Shown here: piece after piece, positions 1-5,826 of the stretch | How positions within the stretch are numbered: the first letter of the stretch is position 1 | How the letters are laid out: the number at the start of each line of letters is the position of its first letter | NCBI GenBank assembly: GCA_900553145.1 | Contig: USCL01000163.1 | Span: forward strand, 1-8,583 | DNA length: 8,583 bases | Direction of reading: 5' to 3' | Origin: an uncultured Desulfovibrio sp. | GTDB lineage: Bacteria > Desulfobacterota > Desulfovibrionia > Desulfovibrionales > Desulfovibrionaceae | Made by a program: the position numbers and the translations under genes | Notes under the pieces: generated by a model | Told to the model about the DNA's origin: nothing | Database searches by the model: none | What the model saw: only the letters and a program-made list of their open reading frames with translations

Positions 1-209
1 CGCCCGAAGCGTACCGATCCGAAGGCCGCAACCCGCTTTGCGGCCCCTTCCTCCGTCACGATGAACCAAAGGCGCCCCGGCTCGGAACTGATGACGCCCC
101 CCAGTTTTTCTCGAACGATCGAACTTGCCGCGTACTCGCCCAGCAATCCGAACAGCTCCCGGTTCCTTGCCGGATCATCTTCATGTTTGAATTCCAGCAG
201 TTCCATCAT
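1..209 (-). CDS. Partial protein, possibly GNAT-type N-acetyltransferase (N-terminal 69 codons)
   Basis: This is the last visible gene of the minus-strand operon; its 3' part lies outside the window. It starts with two successive ATG codons (209-207 and 206-204). The first overlaps the stop of the PP-loop ATPase gene in an ATGA quartet, so the two are translationally coupled. A GGAG lies 2 bases before the first ATG and 5 before the second, so the second may be the one used. The protein begins MMELLEFKHEDD. A helical stretch (residues about 12-38) leads to a strand-like LWFIVTEE, a short charged turn, and KRVAAFGSVRFG. That resembles the beta2-beta3 hairpin of GNAT acetyltransferases, but the acetyl-CoA-binding P-loop would lie beyond the edge and cannot be checked. 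From memory, IbrA-like genes often sit beside small acetyltransferase or ParB-like genes, which mildly supports the guess. The coding call is firm; the family is tentative. Confidence 0.5.
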   Translation of the reverse strand, partial: MMELLEFKHEDDPARNRELFGLLGEYAASSIVREKLGGVISSEPGRLWFIVTEEGAAKRVAAFGSVRFG

Positions 210-1396
210 AACTCCATGTATTTCATGATGAGCTGCGCCTGACGATCCATATCGCGCTTCGTCTGGCCGAAGCTCAACCCCTTGCACCAGTAATCGTTTT
301 TCAACAACGTCTTGCAGATACGCCGCCAGCTCGGGGCCTTGCGGCAGGATTCCAGTTTCGGATCGGCCTCCTGCGGGATTTCTTCGAAGCCGTGCTTCGC
401 CCACCATTTCAGAAAGGTGTTGATCTTCTCCCTGTAGTGCTCCGCCGTGGGCGGAGGCATGGTATCGAGCAAAAATCCGGCATAACTCCTCCATGTATGC
501 CCTTCCGGAAGGCGGATGCGGATATTGCCGAACACGTTTCCGGAAAGTTCCACATAGCGGTTGCCGAAATTGGCCCCCTGTACACGCCCGACCACTCTGG
601 ACCATGTTTCCGGCTCCAGCATCTTGAACAGCCAGAGCCCTTTGCGCTGGTCGTCGCCGTACGGCTGGCAGAGGCGCATCTGATGGATGCCCACTCCGGC
701 CAGATGCATGAGGTCGTAAACCTTGTTGTAGTCCCATCCCTGTCTGCCCGTGGCCGTCCACACGTCTTCCGTTTTCCAGTCATAAATCGGATAAATGTTG
801 ACGACGCCGGAAGGCGTCACCGTGCTCCAGCTCTTTCCGTTCCATCGGCGCTTGGTCGTGGAGGCGATGGTCCGGAAGCGGTTCAGGGATTCATCGCATC
901 GGATGGCCACCACCGAGGCACAGGAACGCCCTTCCGCGAAATGCTCCGCAAACAGCGGTACGAATTCCTCGAATTCCATTCCCCGCCTGAACCATGGAAA
1001 ATACGCCTCGTCCGCGATGACGCCCGGATGAGCGGGAAGTTCACGGACCCACAAGTCCTTCGCATCAGGATCCCAGCACAGCCAGTGCGACTGAATCTGC
1101 GATACAGAATTCCTCAGATGAATGGGCAGGCATATCCAGTGCGGACGGACATCGGGTCTAGTCATGATGCGGGTGACGAAAGCATCGGTATGCGCGTACC
1201 ACGCCTCCAGATCGATGTGCAGCACATCCAGTGGGAGGCGGCCTTTTTCTCGGGCGATATCCAGTGCGAGCTGAACGACGACCCCGGAATCCTTCCCGCC
1301 GGAAAAAGAAACGCATACCCGCTCGAAAGCGTCAAAGGCTTCCTCCAGCCGCAGGCGCGCCGCGGCGAATACGTCCATGCCAAGCCAATGCCTCAT
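206..1396 (-). CDS. PAPS-reductase-like PP-loop ATPase, DUF3440 family (IbrA-like)
   Basis: This 396-residue protein belongs to the adenine-nucleotide alpha-hydrolase (PP-loop) superfamily. Residues 28-40 (CVSFSGGKDSGVV) hold the SGGKDS pyrophosphate-binding loop shared with PAPS reductase, ATP sulfurylase CysD and the phosphorothioation protein DndC. DLEAWY (62-67) follows the next strand, RCDESLNRFRT (166-176) is the family's RxDES motif, and YPIYDWKTEDVW (202-213) is the usual region III. The second half, QPYGDDQRKGLW (244-255) through CRKAPSWRRICKTLLKNDYWC (351-371), is typical of the DUF3440 C-terminal region. Several cysteines there (351, 361, 371) could bind metal or sulfur. IbrA of E. 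coli is annotated as a co-activator of immunoglobulin-binding surface proteins together with ParB-like IbrB, but the reaction of the family is unknown. The start at 1396 overlaps the helicase stop by 4 bases and has GGAG about 9 bases upstream; Met7 is an alternative. An assimilatory PAPS reductase role is unlikely given the neighbours and the extra domain. Confidence 0.92.
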   Translation of the reverse strand: MRHWLGMDVFAAARLRLEEAFDAFERVCVSFSGGKDSGVVVQLALDIAREKGRLPLDVLHIDLEAWYAHTDAFVTRIMTRPDVRPHWICLPIHLRNSVSQIQSHWLCWDPDAKDLWVRELPAHPGVIADEAYFPWFRRGMEFEEFVPLFAEHFAEGRSCASVVAIRCDESLNRFRTIASTTKRRWNGKSWSTVTPSGVVNIYPIYDWKTEDVWTATGRQGWDYNKVYDLMHLAGVGIHQMRLCQPYGDDQRKGLWLFKMLEPETWSRVVGRVQGANFGNRYVELSGNVFGNIRIRLPEGHTWRSYAGFLLDTMPPPTAEHYREKINTFLKWWAKHGFEEIPQEADPKLESCRKAPSWRRICKTLLKNDYWCKGLSFGQTKRDMDRQAQLIMKYMEL

Positions 1397-2823
1397 ACCG
1401 CCTGCTCCACCAGTTTTCTTATGGCATTCCTGTTTCCATTCAGCCTCCTGATTTCCCTCTTCAGCTCCTCAAGCGCGTCGGCCTTCCGGGCAAGCGCTGA
1501 ACGGATGCGCTCGTCAAACCGGCTTTCACCCTGAAGCGTAGTGTAGTATACGCGGCTCTTCTGGCCTATCCGGTGGCATCTGTCTTCAGCCTGAAGCCTG
1601 AGCGCATACCGCCAGTTTTCGGAATAGAAGAAGACCCGATGCGACTCCGTCAGCGTCAGCCCGTACCCTCCGGTCCCTTGCGTCGCCACGAGCACGCCGC
1701 CCCTTCTTTTCCAGAGATCGATCTTCGCCGTTCTCGCCGCCGCCGGAACCCTGCCGTGAACCGTATACACCGGCATCTCCGGAAATGCCGTGGAAAGCGC
1801 CTCATCCAGCGCGGCGATCGATTCGAGGTAATTCGCCCAAATGATCACATGGCTGGTTTTGAGCTGCCCGAGTTCGGCGAACAAGGCATCCATCCTCTGA
1901 TTCTTCAGACGCCTTGCCCCCGGAAAGCCGGACGGGAGAACGCCGCAGGAAACGGCGTGCAGCCCGCTGAACAAACGGAAAATCGCCGAACTGAGATCGG
2001 ATGGCCCGTAACTATCCAGATCGTCCAGGAAGCGAGCCTTCACCGCCTGATAAAGCGTCGCCTGTTCTTCGGAAAAACTGCACAGGATGCGGCGGTACAT
2101 TTTCGGGGGGAGCGTCAGGCAGTCCTCCTTGCTGACCTGATATACATAGGGGGCTATGGTACGGCAGACTTGGCTAATGCCAATGCTTTCAAGGGAAAAC
2201 GTCCGCTTCCGGGCTTGAAAGACGGCAAGGGCGTCCTGGAAGGCATGCTTTGAGGCATATCCTAGAATCAACGGGGAAAGAAATTCCATCTGCGTATACA
2301 GATCTTCGATTCCCTGCTGGATCGGCGTTCCGGTAAGAATGAGCCTATACGGCGTCCGGGCGCCGAGCTTGATGAGCCGCCGTGTCCGCTTCGCCCGGTG
2401 CCCTTTGATATAGGTTGACTCATCAACCACAAGGAATGTTCCGCCGTCGATCAGGCTGTCAAGCACATAAACCACGCGGGGCGAACTGCTGAGGCTTTCC
2501 AGCCCGACAATATGCCACCCGGCCTGCGGCACGTTCTTTTCCCGTGTCCGGGGGCCTATCATGTGGATGTCGGTGTCGATACAGGACGTGTGCCGCAGGA
2601 TTTCCCTTCTGGTTTCCTCCATAAGGGATACGGGGCAGCACCAGACACATTTTGCGATGCGCTTCCTGCGAAGCCAGACGAGCTCAAGGGCCGTGCGCGT
2701 CTTGCCTGTCCCCATATCCATGAACAGAGCTCCAACCCTGAGCCGCGAGAGCTTTTCTATCGCCGCCCGCTGATGCGCATAGGCAGTCGTCGTCAATTTC
2801 CAATCAGCGTTCGAACCGATCAT
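1393..2823 (-). CDS. SNF2-family DNA helicase/translocase (superfamily 2)
   Basis: A compact SNF2-type ATPase of 476 residues, first gene of the operon. In order: a Q-like segment (YAHQRAAIEKL, about 15-25), Walker A DMGTGKT (36-42), Walker B VVDEST (132-137; DEST in place of DEAH), motif III LTGTP (163-167), motif V TQGTGGYGLTL (381-391) and motif VI QAEDRCHRIGQ (411-421) with both arginines. The length is close to the bare two-RecA-lobe core, with no bromo-, chromo- or nuclease domain, as in phage-type SNF2 proteins rather than chromatin remodellers. It probably translocates on double-stranded DNA to drive a partner. Start choice: an ATG at 2832 directly abuts AGGA (2836-2833), leaving no spacer. 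The in-frame ATG at 2823 leaves 9 bases, so 2823 is preferred; using 2832 would add three residues. The stop overlaps the PP-loop ATPase start (ATGA), so the two should be made together. Confidence 0.93.
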   Translation of the reverse strand: MIGSNADWKLTTTAYAHQRAAIEKLSRLRVGALFMDMGTGKTRTALELVWLRRKRIAKCVWCCPVSLMEETRREILRHTSCIDTDIHMIGPRTREKNVPQAGWHIVGLESLSSSPRVVYVLDSLIDGGTFLVVDESTYIKGHRAKRTRRLIKLGARTPYRLILTGTPIQQGIEDLYTQMEFLSPLILGYASKHAFQDALAVFQARKRTFSLESIGISQVCRTIAPYVYQVSKEDCLTLPPKMYRRILCSFSEEQATLYQAVKARFLDDLDSYGPSDLSSAIFRLFSGLHAVSCGVLPSGFPGARRLKNQRMDALFAELGQLKTSHVIIWANYLESIAALDEALSTAFPEMPVYTVHGRVPAAARTAKIDLWKRRGGVLVATQGTGGYGLTLTESHRVFFYSENWRYALRLQAEDRCHRIGQKSRVYYTTLQGESRFDERIRSALARKADALEELKREIRRLNGNRNAIRKLVEQAV

Positions 2824-2848
2824 CGAAATCATTCCTATTCATGAAACT

Positions 2849-2865
2849 ATAACAGTTATTATAAC
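2849..2865. promoter_or_regulatory. Probable repressor operator overlapping the -10 box and start site
   Basis: ATAACAGTTATTATAAC is three alternating half-sites: ATAAC, A, GTTAT, T, ATAAC. Each adjacent pair forms a perfect 5+1+5 palindrome. The element covers TATAAT and the predicted start site of the helicase operon, where a bound protein would block RNA polymerase. No regulator gene lies beside it in this window. The dyads are seen directly; operator function is inferred from position. The short AT-rich motif overlaps TATAAT itself, so part of the symmetry could be incidental. Confidence 0.45.
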
Positions 2866-2885
2866 AACGATGAGGTGCCTGTCAA
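2858..2885 (-). promoter_or_regulatory. Sigma-70-type promoter of the helicase operon
   Basis: Read on the minus strand, a perfect TTGACA (2885-2880) and a perfect TATAAT (2863-2858) are separated by 16 bases. The predicted transcript starts near 2851, giving a leader of about 25-30 bases before the helicase ATG at 2823. A full-consensus promoter is unusual for a chromosomal gene in a GC-rich genome and suggests strong expression when not repressed. Confidence 0.8.
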
Positions 2886-2911
2886 AAGCAGACTTATAAT
2901 GAAACGGACAG

Positions 2912-3640
2912 TTGGGTATTCTCGGTGCGCGCGCTGCGGAAACTGGCCGGAGGCAACTAGCCCAGATCGGCCTGACGGCGTATTCGGTTGCCAGAAGTCC
3001 CGATAGACTTTCCGATAACCCGTCGGTTTTTTTCAATGCCGTGGAAGCATCCGTGGCGAACCAGCTGGTTGCTCGGAAATACGTATGGGGAACCGTTTTT
3101 GTCCGGCATCCCATAGGGCTGGCCTTCAGCGCGCTGCTCGCCAAGGCCATGCCCCACCGGAGCCGGGCTCCTCGGCACGTCTTCAATCGTCTACCCCCGC
3201 GGCATCTGCCACAAGTTCGCCCCCTCCTCCCGCCACGTAGGAGGAACTGTTCCGGCAATCCCGCCTGTCCACGCTTGTGGGCGGTGCAATATCCATCGGA
3301 GAGGCGCTCCTGTTCCAAGACGTGTTCGGCCTGAGGCTCCGCATCTTCAAGCTGTGGCCGCCCGCCATCCTGCCGCCTCTGGTGTGCGGCCTGCTCTGGG
3401 GCAAGGTTTCGCCCTGCGCTGGCGCGCCCGCCGTCATCGCCGGGCCTGAGCCTTTTCCTCTGGAACGGCAAGATGCTCGGCGAACCTTTCGGCATTCCGG
3501 CCAATCTCATTGTCAAACCGCCTTGTCCTGTTCCCCGTCCAACAGGCCATGAAGGCCTACGGGGCCGAGGGCCCCTTCATCCCCACATCAACCAACGCCC
3601 TCACCGGAGGGGCGGCATCATGCGGTTCGACTGACCAAGT
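2912..3640 (+). pseudogene. Gene-poor stretch with decayed coding remnants, possibly a membrane protein
   Basis: No intact, recognisable gene occupies roughly 2890-3788 on either strand. The plus strand carries protein-like pieces whose frame keeps changing. Frame 2 near 3010-3150 reads NPSVFFNAVEASVANQLVARK, then IGLAFSALLAKAM. Frame 1 from 3241, just after a stop, reads ELFRQSRLSTLVGGAISIG, then a hydrophobic stretch with LWPPAILPPLVCGLLWG. Frame 2 near 3440-3500 reads GLSLFLWNGKMLGEPFGIP. Frame 3 near 3520-3610 reads LFPVQQAMKAYGAEGPF. Serial frame changes with the sense strand preserved suggest an old gene broken by indels. The hydrophobic segments hint at an integral membrane protein, but I cannot name the family. 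Ribosome-binding sites and a start are not evident. The minus-strand ORFs here show no motif and poor composition. Confidence 0.3.
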
Positions 3641-3788
3641 ATCTGTTCCCCCTTCATTTCTGAATACAGCCTGCGGCGTCCGGGGATTCTTCGGCATCGT
3701 CCCGGGATCGGGGAATTCAACCAACGCTATGTTCCCGGAGCGGGCAGGAACCGACGCGGCTTCCTCCCTGACCGGCTCCAACGCTCCA

Positions 3789-3833
3789 CATGAAAAAACG
3801 GACAGGGCGACCACCCTGTCCGTTTTTTTCATG
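3789..3833 (-). terminator. Rho-independent terminator of the BCCT transporter gene
   Basis: CGGACAGGG (3799-3807) pairs perfectly with CCCTGTCCG (3814-3822) round a 6-base loop. The stem is flanked by A6 on the left and T7 on the right, so CATG-A6 and T7-CATG extend the symmetry. Read leftward it lies about 20 bases past the transporter stop and ends in a U tract. It would also stop rightward transcription from the decayed region. Confidence 0.92.
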
Positions 3834-3853
3834 CTTCCCTTTCAGGCCGCCCG

Positions 3854-5416
3854 TCAGTCCTTCTTCACCTGCGTGAGTAAAAGGTGCTTGCCGTCCTCAC
3901 GAATGATCTTCAGCCAGCAAAGTGTCAGGACGATGACCGGAAGGGCCATCAGGGCGCCGGAGAAGTTCCCGAAAATCTTCGCCACGTTCAGCCCGCCCAC
4001 GGTCAGCAGGCCAAGGGCGAGGAGCCCCTGCGCCACGGCCCAGAACGACCGGTGCAGGCGATGCGGATCGGAACCGGAGGGCATGCGGCGCGTGGCGGAA
4101 GACGAGATGACGTAACAGCCCGAGTCCACGCTGGTGGCGAGGAAGACCGTGGAGAAGGCGCAGTAGGCCAGCAGGACGACCTTGCTGAAAGGCAGAGTGT
4201 TCAGCACGGCGATCATGGCGGCAGGGGCCCCGGAACTCTTAAGGATCGAAACAGCGTCAAGCAGGCCGTTGTGCTGGAGGTACAGCGTGTAGGAGCCGAA
4301 CACGCCGTGGATCATGAACCCGCCCGCGACCGTTCCGAACATGCCCCAGCCAATGACTTCGCGCACGGTGCGGCCCCGCGAGATGCGGGCGATGAACAGC
4401 CCCATGAAAGGTCCGTACCCGGCCCAGAACAGCGCGTAGAAAATAGTCCAGTCCTGCGGGAAGGAACCTTCGGCGAACGGATTGGTCCAGAAGGTCATGT
4501 TCCAGAAATTACCCAGCATCTTGCCGAGAGCGTTGGTGAAGATGTCGAACAACGACGCCGTGGGTCCCACGAGGGCTCCGTAGGCCACCATGACCAAAGC
4601 AATGATGATGTTCAGGTCCGACAGGCGCTTGATGCCCTTCTCGAGGCCCATATAGACGCTGCCCCCGGCGATGAACGCGCTGACCAGAAGGACGCTGAGT
4701 TCGACCTTGAAGGATGGTTCGAACCCGAACACCTCCGACAGGGCGGCCGATACGGTGGGCAACGAGATGCACATGGTTACGGCGGTACAGAATAGCAGGC
4801 CGAGTATGAAGAAAATGTCCACGCAGCGCCCGAGGATGCCGTCCTTGTTGCCGATAATGATTTCGGAAGCCGCACTGAGCCGCAGGAACGGCTTGTTCTT
4901 GTTATGGAAAAAATAGGCGATGGGCAGCGCGGTGATGAAGTAGGTGCACCAAGCGTTGGGCCCCCAGTGCAGCAGCAGATAGGCCAGGGACCAGTCATAC
5001 GCCGCTACGCTCATGGGTGCCGCGTACTGGGGCGGGGCGATGAGGTCCCACAACGGCTCAATGATCGACCAGAACATCACAGCTCCGGCCACGCCGGAAC
5101 AGAAAATCATGGCGATCCATGAGGAAAGGGAAAATTCCGGCGTCGCTTCGGAACCGCCGAAACGGATATTGCCGTACCGGCTGCACGCGAAGTAGATGCA
5201 CAGGATGATGAGGGCGACCGTGATCCACAGGTACAACGTGCCGAAGTTGGCCGCAAAAGGCTTATAGACGACCGCGATGAGCTCTTCCGCTGCCTTCGGA
5301 TACAACAATGAAGGGATGCTGATAAGCAGAACAACCAGCATGGCGGGCACGAAGATACCCCATTCCGGTCTCAGATCGACGTCCGTACCCTGGGCCTTTT
5401 CAGATGCTTGACTCAT
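3854..5416 (-). CDS. BCCT-family secondary transporter (betaine/carnitine/choline type)
   Basis: A 520-residue inner-membrane transporter with about 12 hydrophobic segments, the usual BCCT core length, without the long C-terminal osmosensing tail of BetP. Family marks: FWSIIEPLW (115-123), matching the conserved G/S..EP region; HWGPNAWCTY (150-159), which keeps the Trp, Trp, Tyr of the TM4 aromatic box (W151, W156, Y159); and DWTIFYALFWAGYGPFMG (322-339) followed by FIARISRGRTVRE (341-353), the BCCT signature. In TM8 the aromatic cage of BetP (W373, W374, W377) corresponds to F330, W331 and Y334, so the cation-binding site is altered but still aromatic. BCCT members carry quaternary amines or zwitterions such as betaine, carnitine, choline or ectoine, by Na+ or H+ symport or by exchange. 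The substrate cannot be read from sequence. The gene is monocistronic, diverges from the hydrolase gene, has GAGGAG 8 bases before ATG, and follows a sigma-54 promoter. Uptake of a nutrient seems likelier than osmoprotection. Confidence 0.94.
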   Translation of the reverse strand: MSQASEKAQGTDVDLRPEWGIFVPAMLVVLLISIPSLLYPKAAEELIAVVYKPFAANFGTLYLWITVALIILCIYFACSRYGNIRFGGSEATPEFSLSSWIAMIFCSGVAGAVMFWSIIEPLWDLIAPPQYAAPMSVAAYDWSLAYLLLHWGPNAWCTYFITALPIAYFFHNKNKPFLRLSAASEIIIGNKDGILGRCVDIFFILGLLFCTAVTMCISLPTVSAALSEVFGFEPSFKVELSVLLVSAFIAGGSVYMGLEKGIKRLSDLNIIIALVMVAYGALVGPTASLFDIFTNALGKMLGNFWNMTFWTNPFAEGSFPQDWTIFYALFWAGYGPFMGLFIARISRGRTVREVIGWGMFGTVAGGFMIHGVFGSYTLYLQHNGLLDAVSILKSSGAPAAMIAVLNTLPFSKVVLLAYCAFSTVFLATSVDSGCYVISSSATRRMPSGSDPHRLHRSFWAVAQGLLALGLLTVGGLNVAKIFGNFSGALMALPVIVLTLCWLKIIREDGKHLLLTQVKKD

Positions 5417-5470
5417 AGTGCTCTCTCCTCAGTCCAAACACAATTTTGGTATCCACATTGGCCCAGAGTT

Positions 5471-5487
5471 TGCCAAGATTGTGCCAA
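5471..5487 (-). promoter_or_regulatory. Sigma-54 (-24/-12) promoter of the transporter gene
   Basis: The minus strand reads TTGGCACAATCTTGGCA. The invariant GG (5485-5484) and GC (5473-5472) are exactly 10 bases apart, and the -24 block TTGGCAC is a full match to consensus. Transcription would start near 5460, leaving a leader of about 45 bases with a good ribosome-binding site. Sigma-54 promoters need an ATP-driven enhancer-binding activator, and the inverted repeats upstream are candidate sites for it. Confidence 0.75.
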
Positions 5488-5550
5488 AAAGAACATCATG
5501 TTTTAGCACAATGAATTAGCATAAAAAGATGTCTGTATCGCTTCGGGTAG

Positions 5551-5652
5551 CGACAACTCTGTCGTATTTTGCGACAATACGACTCCAACGTGGGTAAAAA
5601 AGAAAATCACTGTGTTAAGTACTAAAAGTAAGAGCTGATGACAAAGTTGTCG
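5551..5652. promoter_or_regulatory. Cluster of CGACA/TGTCG inverted repeats: candidate activator binding sites
   Basis: Between the two divergent sigma-54 promoters lie repeated half-sites. CGACA (5551-5555) and TGTCG (5560-5564) form one dyad. TGTCG again pairs with CGACA (5572-5576) across 7 bases. GTCGTAT (5561-5567) and ATACGAC (5577-5583) form a perfect 7-base inverted repeat. Further right, GACAA-AG-TTGTC (5640-5651) is a separate dyad followed by G. The cluster sits about 65-165 bases upstream of the transporter promoter and about 90-190 bases upstream of the hydrolase promoter, a usual distance for enhancer-binding proteins of the NtrC class. Repeats and spacing are seen directly; the activator is inferred and not encoded in this window. 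Confidence 0.6.
5605..5617 (+). promoter_or_regulatory. Possible IHF binding site
   Basis: AATCACTGTGTTA fits the IHF consensus WATCAANNNNTTR with one mismatch and lies in AT-rich DNA between the putative activator sites and the hydrolase promoter, where IHF bending commonly helps sigma-54 activation. A one-mismatch hit to a loose consensus is weak evidence on its own. Confidence 0.3.
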
Positions 5653-5738
5653 TACCTGTCCGGCGGCAGAATGCTCCGAGAGGCACATACTCTTGGAAAA
5701 AAAAGGGCAATGAGGCTGTTTTGTCTGTGAAGAACGCC

Positions 5739-5755
5739 TTGGCACGCATCTTGAT
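5739..5755 (+). promoter_or_regulatory. Sigma-54 (-24/-12) promoter of the phosphodiesterase gene
   Basis: TTGGCACGCATCTTGAT matches the TTGGCACG-N4-TTGCT consensus with one change: the -12 GC is GA (5753-5754). The spacing GG-N10-GA is exact. Predicted start is near 5765, giving a leader of about 60 bases. The imperfect -12 could lower basal binding. Together with the matching promoter on the other strand it makes a divergent sigma-54 pair. Confidence 0.7.
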
Positions 5756-5777
5756 ATATCTTTCGTAACGACACACC

Positions 5778-5794
5778 GGGCCGGCAGGCGGCCC
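5778..5794 (+). other. Leader hairpin in the phosphodiesterase 5' untranslated region
   Basis: GGGCCG (5778-5783) and CGGCCC (5789-5794) form a perfect 6-base GC stem with loop GCAGG. It lies near the predicted 5' end of the transcript and about 20 bases before the ribosome-binding site AAGGAG (5815-5820), so it may protect the message from decay without blocking initiation. Confidence 0.45.
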
Positions 5795-5826
5795 TGAACC
5801 TTTCACCGCAGCACAAGGAGTCCGTG

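Noticed and set aside
392..1534. 380-codon plus-strand ORF
   Set aside because: It overlaps the PP-loop ATPase and the helicase end antisense, with no motif and no ribosome-binding site.
2895..2900. TATAAT on the plus strand as a rightward promoter
   Set aside because: No -35-like hexamer lies at a suitable distance, and no intact gene follows.
2899..2912. Similarity of ATGAAACGGACAG to the left arm of the terminator at 3791-3804
   Set aside because: Only about ten shared bases with a length difference; too short to call a duplicated attachment site.
2839..3516. 225-codon minus-strand ORF
   Set aside because: Arg/Gly/Pro-rich translation with no family features, running through the helicase promoter; the plus strand has the more protein-like segments.
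3510..4115. 201-codon plus-strand ORF
   Set aside because: It reads straight through the terminator hairpin and into the antisense of the transporter; only its first 35 or so codons look protein-like and these are treated as part of the decayed region.
3884..4795. 303-codon plus-strand ORF
   Set aside because: Antisense of the BCCT transporter, with a charged low-complexity translation.
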